This document shows positions 55,712 to 62,980 of a stretch of 64,000 nucleotides of DNA, one piece after another. Position 1 is the stretch's first letter; each line of letters opens with the position of its first letter. This stretch comes from Streptomyces sp. TG1A-60 (GTDB lineage: Bacteria > Actinomycetota > Actinomycetes > Streptomycetales > Streptomycetaceae), in the NCBI RefSeq assembly GCF_037201975.1, contig NZ_CP147520.1, positions 5,828,001-5,892,000 on the forward strand. The letters are read 5' to 3'. The notes under the pieces were generated by a model. That model did not search any database and was not told where the DNA came from. It was given only the letters and a program-made list of their open reading frames with translations. The translations under genes and the position numbers were made by a program.

Positions 55712-57559
55712 TCACACGGACTGCATGGCACGCAGCACGTCGACGAGCCCATGGCCCTGGAAGTCGCGTTCACGGTCGAGGTCGGTCGCCGTCGCGCACA
55801 GGATCTGCTTCACGCGCTCGGGGCGGCCGAGCAACTCGCGGTAGCGGGCCAGCAGCATGGCCGCGGCCCCGCTGACATGTGCCGCCGCCTGGCTGGTGCC
55901 GTGCATGGCGGCGATGCCCTCGCCGGGGATCGGTCCGTCGATGTCCTCCCCCGGCGCCACCAGGTCGGGCTTGCGCCGCCCGTCGCCGGTGGGGCCACGG
56001 CCGGAGAAGTAACTGACGCCGTGGCGGTGCGGATTGCTGCGGTGGGTGGAGCCGACGGTGATGACCGACTCCGCGTTGCCGGGGTCCGAGATGCTGATGT
56101 CGTGGTAGCCGGTGCCCAGGGTGCGCGCGGTCCCGGTGAACCCGGAGTTCCCGGCGGCGGTCACGACCACCACGCCCGACCGTGTCAGCCGGTCGCACTC
56201 GACGCACACCGGTGTCCACCCAGTGGAGTGGGCGGCGACGTCGTGCGGCACCGACAGGCTGATGTTGACCCCGGCGATGACGAACCGGCCGGCCTGCTCG
56301 TTGATGTGCCGGACCGCCTGGAGCGCGGTGACGATGGAGAACTCGTCGCCCTCCCCGTCGTCGTCCAGGACCCGGAAGTCGTACAGCCGGACGCGCGGAC
56401 AGATGCCCCGGAACTCCAGCTCCGGCCACCACCCGCCGATGATCCCGGCGATGTGCGTACCGTGCTGGTCGCCGGGCGGTACGTAGGGGTCCGGCCGTCC
56501 CGGCGAGGGCGGCCCGGGGTCCGACGCGGTCTCGACGGACGGCAGGGCGGCCGACCAGTTCACCAGCCCGTTGATCAGCGCGTCGTCGGGCAGTTTCTCC
56601 CGCACGCACGTGAAGTCGAACGACCGGGCGATACGCGTCTCCAGCCGCCGAGGCGGCGAGACGCCGGTGTCCCACTCGTGGAACGCCGAGTGGCGTGCGT
56701 CGATCCCGCTGTCGACCACCGCCCAGCCGATGGAGGCGCTGTCCACCGAGAACACCTGCTCGGCGGCGTCCGCCTTGATCGTCCGCCGGGACCGTACGAC
56801 CGCGCGGGTCGCCCGGCGGTTCGTCGTCACGGAGACGACGGGGTACTTCTGCCGCCGGTCCACGACACGGCCGACGGGGGTGTGGGGGCCGCGCACCGGG
56901 TGCGTGTCCGGGACGGCGGCGGCCAGCATGCGGACGAGTACGCCGGTCACGTCCCGTTCGCCGGGGTGGGAGTCCGCCACGACCCGGCGCAGCAGGTTCA
57001 GGAACCAGGTCAGCTGACGGCCGCGTTCCTGACGGCGCTGCATGCTGTCGTGGATCTCGCTGGTCGCCGGAGCACGGATGTGCCCGTGCAGAGCCGCCTC
57101 CATCCCCTCCGCGCCGCTCTCCACGGCGAGTTCATGGGCGACCCGCACCACCCCGGCGAGACTCGTCAGCGGCAGCAGGGCCCTGACCAGTTCCTCCAGC
57201 GTCATCCGCACCGCCACGAAGCTCCCGGCCGCGACCGGCCGGCACTCCCGCGTCAGCCGCAGCCGCTGAAGACGTTCGAGGGCCCGCTCGACCCCGTGCT
57301 CCTCACGGACGGAGAGGATCAGGTCCTGCCGGTACGGCGACGGCGGTGGCTCTGAAGGCGATGACGGCGCTTCTGAAGGCGACGGCGGCGGCCGGGACGG
57401 CGTTGACGGCGGCTCTGAAGTCGACGGCGGCGGCCGGTACGGCGACGGCGGCTGCGCGAACGCCAGCCACACGTCGAAGTGCACGGGACAGCCCGTCGCC
57501 CACAACACCGGGACGGGCCCCTCCCCGTAGAACACCGCCAAGAGGTCCGCTCGGTCCAT
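55712..57559 (-). CDS. Subtilisin-like serine protease (S8) with unusual N-terminal module
   Basis: This 615-residue protease has a complete triad: Asp283 (AVVDSGIDARHSAF), His366 (GDQHGTHIAGIIGG) and Ser556 (MHGTSQAAAHVSGAAA). Residues 1-36 (MDRADLLAVFYGEGPVPVLW) are a small hydrophobic-rich module with no signal sequence. Residues about 37-80 are a Pro/Ser repeat linker. Residues about 82-150 could be an inhibitor-I9-like segment, and a helical region (150-260) precedes the protease. Lack of export signal implies a cytoplasmic protease. ATG 57559 follows GGGAGCC. It is first in the operon with the MBL and patatin genes, suggesting it activates or inactivates them. Confidence 0.9.
   Translation of the reverse strand: MDRADLLAVFYGEGPVPVLWATGCPVHFDVWLAFAQPPSPYRPPPSTSEPPSTPSRPPPSPSEAPSSPSEPPPSPYRQDLILSVREEHGVERALERLQRLRLTRECRPVAAGSFVAVRMTLEELVRALLPLTSLAGVVRVAHELAVESGAEGMEAALHGHIRAPATSEIHDSMQRRQERGRQLTWFLNLLRRVVADSHPGERDVTGVLVRMLAAAVPDTHPVRGPHTPVGRVVDRRQKYPVVSVTTNRRATRAVVRSRRTIKADAAEQVFSVDSASIGWAVVDSGIDARHSAFHEWDTGVSPPRRLETRIARSFDFTCVREKLPDDALINGLVNWSAALPSVETASDPGPPSPGRPDPYVPPGDQHGTHIAGIIGGWWPELEFRGICPRVRLYDFRVLDDDGEGDEFSIVTALQAVRHINEQAGRFVIAGVNISLSVPHDVAAHSTGWTPVCVECDRLTRSGVVVVTAAGNSGFTGTARTLGTGYHDISISDPGNAESVITVGSTHRSNPHRHGVSYFSGRGPTGDGRRKPDLVAPGEDIDGPIPGEGIAAMHGTSQAAAHVSGAAAMLLARYRELLGRPERVKQILCATATDLDRERDFQGHGLVDVLRAMQSV
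57319..57455 (-). repeat. Coding repeat encoding the Pro/Ser linker of the S8 protease
   Basis: Repeats of GGCGGC(G/T)GCT/GGCTCTGAAGGCGACGGCGG type (plus strand) encode a run of PSEPPSTP/PSPSEAPSS units. Near-identical neighbouring units suggest length variation. Confidence 0.6.
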
Positions 57560-57687
57560 CAGGGCTCCCGATGCGCGTGGCGTGGGGGGAGGGCTGACTC
57601 CATTCTCCGCCCTGGTCATGAACACCGCATCATGACGCGCGGTACAGGCCGGCGGGGGCCCCGGGGAGGGCCGGGCTCACGGGGCGC

Positions 57688-57725
57688 GAAGGCGGCGGCC
57701 CCGGGGATCGGGGGCCGCCGCCTTC
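57688..57725 (-). terminator. Perfect 15-bp terminator of the transglycosylase gene
   Basis: GAAGGCGGCGGCCCC (57688-57702) and its exact complement 57711-57725 with an eight-base loop, 31 bases past the transglycosylase stop on the minus strand. Confidence 0.85.
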
Positions 57726-57755
57726 AGTCGGGGGGCGCCTGGTAGTGATCGCGGA

Positions 57756-58166
57756 TCAGTACCAGTGGTTGGCCTGCCAGAAGTTCCACGCGCCACAGGG
57801 GCTGCCGTAGCGGTCCTTCATGTAGTCCACGCCCCACTTGATCTGCGTGGCGGCGTTGGTCTTCCAGTCGGAGCCGGCGGAGGCCATCTTCGAGCCGGGG
57901 AGCGCCTGGACCAGGCCGTAGGCGCCGGAGGACGCGTTCCTCGCGTTGACGTCCCAGTCGCTCTCGCGGTCCACGATCTTGGCGAAGCAGCTGTACTGGA
58001 CCGGGTCCCCGACCATCTTCTTCGCGACAGCCTGGGCCTGAGATGCCTCCGACGCGGCCTGGGCGGGCGCGGCGCCGAGCAGCGTACCGGCGGTGGCGGC
58101 GGCCACGGCGGCACCGGCGAGGGCCTTCTTCGGGGAGGCGATGCGGCGCAGGAGGGTGAGGGACAC
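57756..58166 (-). CDS. Secreted lysozyme-like transglycosylase
   Basis: This 136-residue exported protein has a signal peptide ending AQAA at about residue 34. The mature part is an SLT-like domain: KIVDRESDWDVNARNASSGA with the catalytic Glu, YGLVQALPGSKMASAGSDWK, and QIKWGVDYMKDRYGSPCGAW, ending in ANHWY. This short type is common in Streptomyces and cleaves peptidoglycan glycan chains. Start: GTG 58166 with GAGAAGG about nine bases upstream. It is monocistronic, and the 545-base upstream gap is presumably its regulatory leader. Confidence 0.9.
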   Translation of the reverse strand: MSLTLLRRIASPKKALAGAAVAAATAGTLLGAAPAQAASEASQAQAVAKKMVGDPVQYSCFAKIVDRESDWDVNARNASSGAYGLVQALPGSKMASAGSDWKTNAATQIKWGVDYMKDRYGSPCGAWNFWQANHWY

Positions 58167-58711
58167 GGGGAACCTTCTCTTCGGGGACACGGCCGTCGCG
58201 GGCATGCCTTCACCACGCGGTGTGCGGTGGGGGCGTAGGTCGGCGCCGAGGCCCGGGAGGGCACGTCGGCGCCGTGCGACTCGTCCAGAGAAACAGCCGG
58301 AGCAGCCGCCCGCAATGACCCCTTTTGCTAGTGGCCGTCGTACCCGAGGAGGATGCGCCTTCTGTGACGTGGCTCTCAATGCGCAGGTCAGAGCCCGAAT
58401 CGTCGCGCGCATGCCACGTACTTCGATCTACGAGCCCGCTTCGTATGTGACGTGCGTCCTGTGGGGTGGTTCACGCCTCATGCGACAGGCCTCATAACGC
58501 CCTCTGAAGCCGCCGGGCCCGGCTTGTGGCCGGTTCGGGGAGATGGAGACCGCCGGTGCCGATCCGGGTCGGTTGTGCATCGTGACGTTTGCGGGTCGCG
58601 AGTCCGGTGGGAGGCGCGGGCGGGATACTCACGCCGGTCGTCGGCGGGTGTTCACGACGCACACCCCATTGAACTGCGAGAGGCGAGGCATCCGTGTGTC
58701 CTGGCCCGCGC
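58167..58711. promoter_or_regulatory. Long upstream region of the transglycosylase gene
   Basis: There is no gene in these 545 bases. The repeat GTCGGCGCCG occurs at about 58239 and 58266. Streptomyces wall hydrolases often have long structured leaders (some with ydaO c-di-AMP riboswitches), but I could not recognise the ydaO consensus here. The right part is downstream sequence of the response regulator. Confidence 0.35.
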
Positions 58712-59368
58712 TCAGAGGTCGTCCACGTCGACCAGCCCGTCCTGGACGGCGCGGGCCACCAGGCTGGCCTTCGTCCGCGCGGGGCGGCCGACGTTCGCGT
58801 ACTTGATCCGCACGCGGTCCAGATACGAGTTGACCGTCCGTACGGAGATGCCGAGACGCTGCGCGACCAGCTCCTTCGACTCCGACTGGAACCATTCGAT
58901 GAGCACGTTCTCCTCGCGCGCGGAGAGCTGGGGGCGGTCGGCGCGGGCGTTCGTTCCCAGCGCGCCGGCCAGCGCGGGCGGCATGTAGGGCCGCTCATCG
59001 GCTGCTGCCAGCGTCGCCTCGACAAGGTGTTGTCGGCCCTCGCTCTTGGTCAGAAAGGTCGCGGCTCCCAGGTCAAGGCAGCTGAGCGCTGTCTTCTCGT
59101 CATCCCGCATCGAATAGACGACCACCTGCCGCCCGGCGTCGACGAGTCTTCGAAGGCTGCCGAAGGCGGGGGCGCCCTCGCCCAGTTGCAGATCCAGGAT
59201 GACGACATCGGCCGTGCTGCCCGGCGCGGTCCAGGCTTCCCCTACGGAGCCGCCGGCCGCGACCACGGTGATGGGTCGCCGCGATGCGGCGTACCACGCC
59301 TCTACGCCCGCGAGGATGGCGGGATGGTCGTCGACGACGACCACGCTGACTGGTGCGTTGGTGCTCAT
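58712..59368 (-). CDS. NarL/LuxR-family response regulator
   Basis: This 218-residue protein has a receiver domain (VVVVDDHPAILAGVEAWYAA with Asp-Asp, phospho-acceptor Asp in VVILDLQLGEG, Lys in TFLTKSEGRQH) and a C-terminal LuxR HTH (LSAREENVLIEWFQSESKEL, then VAQRLGISVRTVNSYLDRVR). The start ATG 59368 overlaps the kinase stop by four bases (ATGA), so the two are coupled. It would be phosphorylated by the kinase encoded upstream. Its target may include the adjacent secreted proteins. Confidence 0.94.
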   Translation of the reverse strand: MSTNAPVSVVVVDDHPAILAGVEAWYAASRRPITVVAAGGSVGEAWTAPGSTADVVILDLQLGEGAPAFGSLRRLVDAGRQVVVYSMRDDEKTALSCLDLGAATFLTKSEGRQHLVEATLAAADERPYMPPALAGALGTNARADRPQLSAREENVLIEWFQSESKELVAQRLGISVRTVNSYLDRVRIKYANVGRPARTKASLVARAVQDGLVDVDDL

Positions 59369-61779
59369 GTCAGGTCAACTCCGGAGGCCGCCGGTCGTCT
59401 CCAACCAGCCTCCACCCACACACTTCCGCCACGCGTCGTTCTGGCCACGGTCACGTTCGCGGCCGTGGCGCGGCCGCGAGCTTGAGCGGCCTCTGCCGTG
59501 TCATGGCTGTCGGTGCAGTCCTCGCTGATCACGCTCACGCGTACCGCGCGGGGTGTCCACACGACGGTCACCCGCGCGGTCGAGCGGGTACGGCCCAGAA
59601 CCACCGCCACCGGGTCGATCAACTCCCTGCGTACCTCCACAGGCACCTCACCCTGCTGGCCTCGTACGGCCAGGCTCACCGTCACCCCCTGGTGCTCGGC
59701 CACCTCGACGCATGCCCGCAACTCGTTCAGCAGCGGGTCGGAGACGGCGTCGCTCTCCGCGAACAGGCGGCGCATACGGGCGGCTTCCACACCGCACCGC
59801 AGCCTGACCTCCTCGTCGTGCGGGCTCAGCACACCGTGGCCGAGGCCCACGAGCAGCGGCACTGTCGTCATCGTCAGGGCGCGGTAGCGCTCCTTGTGAC
59901 CACGCTGCATGTCCTCGAGGATGCGTTCCCGGGTACGCAGTTCTTCCTCCCGTGCGGCCGCGGTCCCCGCTGCCGGCGCCGTACCGTGGAGCAGGTGCGT
60001 CACCAGTACACCGACGGAGAGCTGGAAGCCGCAGGCGCCTATCGTGGCGATCCCCATGGTGGCCGACTCGGCGGCGGTTGGCGCCCCGGACAAGAACACA
60101 GCGGTCGCGTTGAGCCCCGTATGCGCCCCAAGGAACGCCGCGAACACCCTGACCCGCAGGTCTGCCAGCAGGAACAGCGCATGCCAGCCGACCACTCCGA
60201 ACGCCCAGTCCGCCGGACCCGTCGACTGTTCCGGCGGGATCGTGAACGCGCATACCGCCGAAACGGCCAGCACCGAGCCCAGGCTCCACCCGCGCACCCT
60301 CGGCGGGATCTGCCTGCCGCGCAGCAGATAGGCGCCCCCGGCCACCGCGACGGCGGCGAGGCAGACGAAGGCGGCTGTCTGTGCCCACGCGGGGCGGTAC
60401 ACGTCCTGGTGGACCGTGAGCCGGCGCAGCGAGACGGTGAACTGCCACACCAGGCTGATCAGCAGCACGGCCAGTTGGGCTCCGTAAAGGAGATGCCCGC
60501 GGATGAAGCGGACGGCAGCCGTGTGCTGTGCCTGGGCGCGAGGCGGGCGCGGTACGCCCGTCACGTGCGCTCCGTCCCCTGCCTGTGACGCCCGGGTCCG
60601 GTCGTGCCAGCGCCACCGCACGCGGGTCCCGGTGCCCGGATGTGAGGTGACGGAAGCGGAGCCTCCGACCGCGTGCATCCTGCCGATGATGGAACCGGAG
60701 ATGCCCCGGCGCCGTGCGGGGACGGACTCCGGGTCGAAGCCCCGTCCCGCGTCGGTCAGTTCGACGACGGCGCCGTCCCCCTCTGGCCATGCCCTGAGCT
60801 CCGCTTCCCGCACCCCGGCATGGCGTGCCACATTGGTGACGGCCTCCCGGACCCCGTTGAATATCGCAAGCCCAGGGCCGGACGGAATCGCGAGCGGGCC
60901 GTCGACGTGCGTCTTGAGCCGCACCCTGGCCTGTCCCTCGCCCTCGGGCACACAGCCGAGAAGCGCCGCGAGGTCGACGCTCCCCGTCTCGAATCCGGGC
61001 ACGGCGGACAACGCCTCCAGATCCTGTCTGGCACGCGGAGGCAGCCACGACCAGTCCCGGCCGTCGCCCTGGGAGACCATCAGCAGCGTCGCGCTCGCCG
61101 TATCGTGCAGGGTCGCCAGGTACTCGCGCTCGGTTGCCCTCCGTGTGGCGGCGACCTCGGCCTCCCGGCGCGCCGCCGCCCTGGCCGCGGCCGACCGGTC
61201 AGCCGCCCTGGCCCGCGCCCGAACCATGAGGTAAGCGGCCCTCGACAGGGCCACCTGGACAAACATGCGTACCAGGGGTATCAACTCCGGGCTGTGCCCG
61301 GGCGAGGAGAGGACGTCGCCCAGCACGAAGACGACAGCCCCCAACCCGGCCAGGGCGGCACCGGCCACTGGGCGCGTCGCCCACTCGTACTGGAAGGCGA
61401 TGACGCTGATGCCGACGATCGCCTCCACCATCACATCCGCGCCGTCGCCGCCGAGCACCGGCTGAGACAGCCCCGTCAACACCACCACGGCCGCGTCCAA
61501 CGTCCACAGCAGGGCGAGCGGGAACGGGCGCGGGCGGCGCAGCGAGTAAAGGCGCACACCACAGGCGAGGAGAGCGGGCACCAGCAGAGACATCGCCAGG
61601 GGAATGTCCGCCACGTCCGCCGAGACGACGCCCAGCGCACCGCACAGGCAGACCACGGTGGACCGGAGCCACACCCCGTACCGCTCGAGGGTCAGGATCA
61701 ACAGGCGCTCGCTGGACCTGGGACCGTCCAGCGGCTCAGCGGCTCCGCGCCCGTTCCCCTCGCGCCCCTCGTGCCCCAT
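59365..61779 (-). CDS. Double sensor histidine kinase
   Basis: This protein of about 804 residues has two membrane-kinase halves. The first half has about five hydrophobic segments, a HisKA_3-like box with His225 in YLATLHDTASATLLMVSQ, and a complete HATPase (N-box IFNGVREAVTNVARHAG; G-box DAGRGFDPES; RRGISGSIIGRM). The second half (from about 430) repeats a membrane domain (AVLLISLVWQFTVSLRRLTV onward) and then a kinase-like region with no phospho-acceptor His and a weak ATPase (VVWTPRAVRVSVISEDCTD). The second half may be a sensor or regulatory domain. ATG 61779 has a weak ribosome-binding site. It is followed by the coupled response regulator gene. Confidence 0.85.
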   Translation of the reverse strand: MGHEGREGNGRGAAEPLDGPRSSERLLILTLERYGVWLRSTVVCLCGALGVVSADVADIPLAMSLLVPALLACGVRLYSLRRPRPFPLALLWTLDAAVVVLTGLSQPVLGGDGADVMVEAIVGISVIAFQYEWATRPVAGAALAGLGAVVFVLGDVLSSPGHSPELIPLVRMFVQVALSRAAYLMVRARARAADRSAAARAAARREAEVAATRRATEREYLATLHDTASATLLMVSQGDGRDWSWLPPRARQDLEALSAVPGFETGSVDLAALLGCVPEGEGQARVRLKTHVDGPLAIPSGPGLAIFNGVREAVTNVARHAGVREAELRAWPEGDGAVVELTDAGRGFDPESVPARRRGISGSIIGRMHAVGGSASVTSHPGTGTRVRWRWHDRTRASQAGDGAHVTGVPRPPRAQAQHTAAVRFIRGHLLYGAQLAVLLISLVWQFTVSLRRLTVHQDVYRPAWAQTAAFVCLAAVAVAGGAYLLRGRQIPPRVRGWSLGSVLAVSAVCAFTIPPEQSTGPADWAFGVVGWHALFLLADLRVRVFAAFLGAHTGLNATAVFLSGAPTAAESATMGIATIGACGFQLSVGVLVTHLLHGTAPAAGTAAAREEELRTRERILEDMQRGHKERYRALTMTTVPLLVGLGHGVLSPHDEEVRLRCGVEAARMRRLFAESDAVSDPLLNELRACVEVAEHQGVTVSLAVRGQQGEVPVEVRRELIDPVAVVLGRTRSTARVTVVWTPRAVRVSVISEDCTDSHDTAEAAQARGRATAANVTVARTTRGGSVWVEAGWRRPAASGVDLT

Positions 61780-62241
61780 GGGGTCAAGGGTAGTTGAACG
61801 GCGATCGAGGTAGCCGCTCCTTGTGGGGCAAACAACCGGCACACCCGGTGACCGGGCCGGGCTACTGTGCTCGTCGTACGGGGCTGGGAAGTCCACACTC
61901 AATCACGGGGGAATCTCTATTACGCTGTTCGTTCGCGAATTAGAGTTGCTCGCACAACAAGAACACTCAAAGAAGGCCGCACGCTTGGCGCCCCACACGT
62001 CGGAACCAAGTGGTCCAGCACCTGAGAAGGTGCCGAATTGCGGGGGATCCGGGCCTCGCACCGCTGTTCCCGCCCGCCACTGAAGGTGGCCGGGGCCGGC
62101 GCAAGGGGCCGCACAGGTCCCTCATCAGCGAAACCATGGCCATGTATCGCGCGGAGAGTAGTTCCACGCTGCTCTCACGCGTGCAGGCCTCCACCGGGTT
62201 CACCACCCTTGTCCCCGAGTAATTCTCAACCAGGGAGATTC
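61780..62241 (+). other. Intergenic region with possible decayed or short coding stretches
   Basis: In these 462 bases I see two short plus-strand frames of gene-like composition: about 61919-62083 (translating ITLFVRELELLAQQEHSKKA and onward, with a TTA codon at 61940 and GGGGGAA ahead) and about 62010-62222 (ending MAMYRAESSSTLLSRVQAST). They are in different frames and lack standard starts. They could be parts of one frameshifted gene or a real small gene with an unusual start. The right end holds the promoter for the 62242 gene. Confidence 0.3.
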
Positions 62242-62814
62242 ATGTCTTCACTCCGCTCCATCCGTCGTGTGCTGCGTAAAGCGGCTGTCCCCGTCGTCGG
62301 CGCGGCGTTGGCCTTCAGTGTCACCGTCACCATCGCCACGCCGGCCGCGGCCAGCGGCTCCTACAGTGGCAGGGCCTACGTCTACGGCAACGGCGGGGTA
62401 AACAACGACTTCGACAACGAGGGCGTCGTCAACGTCGCCACGCACCGCTACTCGAACGTCGCCTGTCTGTGGCAGACGATTCTTTGGGCACATGGTTACC
62501 TGCCCTCGTCCGGGATCGATGGCGTCTTCGGCGACCAGACCGACGCCGCAACGAGGAAGTTCCAAGCTGACAAGGGCCTCGTCGTGGACGGCTCCGCCGG
62601 CCGGAACAGCTGGACAAAGGCAGGCAACAGAATCAGGCAGCACGACAACCAGAACGGGTGGCTGTACGTGGTGTATGACGGCGTGACAGGTTCCAGGAGC
62701 CCGTACGGCTCGCACGACTTCGTGCTGCAGCGTTCACCCAACGGGAACTACCGATTCTACCCGCCTCAGGGGGGCGGCCCTTATTGGGCCTCCTACAACT
62801 CCCGCACCTGCTGA
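62242..62814 (+). CDS. Secreted peptidoglycan-binding domain protein
   Basis: This 190-residue exported protein has a signal peptide (MSSLRSIRRVLRKAAVPVVG, cleavage near PAAAS). The middle is a PG_binding_1-like domain (ACLWQTILWAHGYLPSSGID, then GVFGDQTDAATRKFQADKGL). The last about 75 residues are an uncharacterised Tyr/Asn/Gly-rich extracellular part ending YNSRTC. ATG 62242 follows CAGGGAG. It is divergent from the double sensor kinase and could be part of its regulon. No catalytic motif is visible. Confidence 0.88.
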   Translation: MSSLRSIRRVLRKAAVPVVGAALAFSVTVTIATPAAASGSYSGRAYVYGNGGVNNDFDNEGVVNVATHRYSNVACLWQTILWAHGYLPSSGIDGVFGDQTDAATRKFQADKGLVVDGSAGRNSWTKAGNRIRQHDNQNGWLYVVYDGVTGSRSPYGSHDFVLQRSPNGNYRFYPPQGGGPYWASYNSRTC

Positions 62815-62848
62815 CCTCGCCTGGCCTGAGCCACGGCAATCCGGACGT

Positions 62849-62880
62849 CGCGGGGCCGGGGCAGGCTCGCCGGCCCCGCG
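62849..62880. terminator. Convergent-gap hairpin
   Basis: CGCGGGGCCGG (62849-62859) and CCGGCCCCGCG (62870-62880) form an 11-bp perfect stem with a 10-base loop between the PG-binding gene and the right-edge MBL gene. Confidence 0.75.
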
Positions 62881-62980
62881 AACAGGCCGGGTCGCCGGGG
62901 CGCTGGTCGTACAACCCCCGGCCTCCGGAGCGATGAGGACGAAGGTAAGCGGGAATCCCGGCTTCAGCCGGGAGAGCACG

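Noticed and set aside
58167..58711. Possible ydaO (c-di-AMP) riboswitch before the transglycosylase
   Set aside because: Length and context fit, but I could not find the conserved core by eye; left as an unassigned leader.
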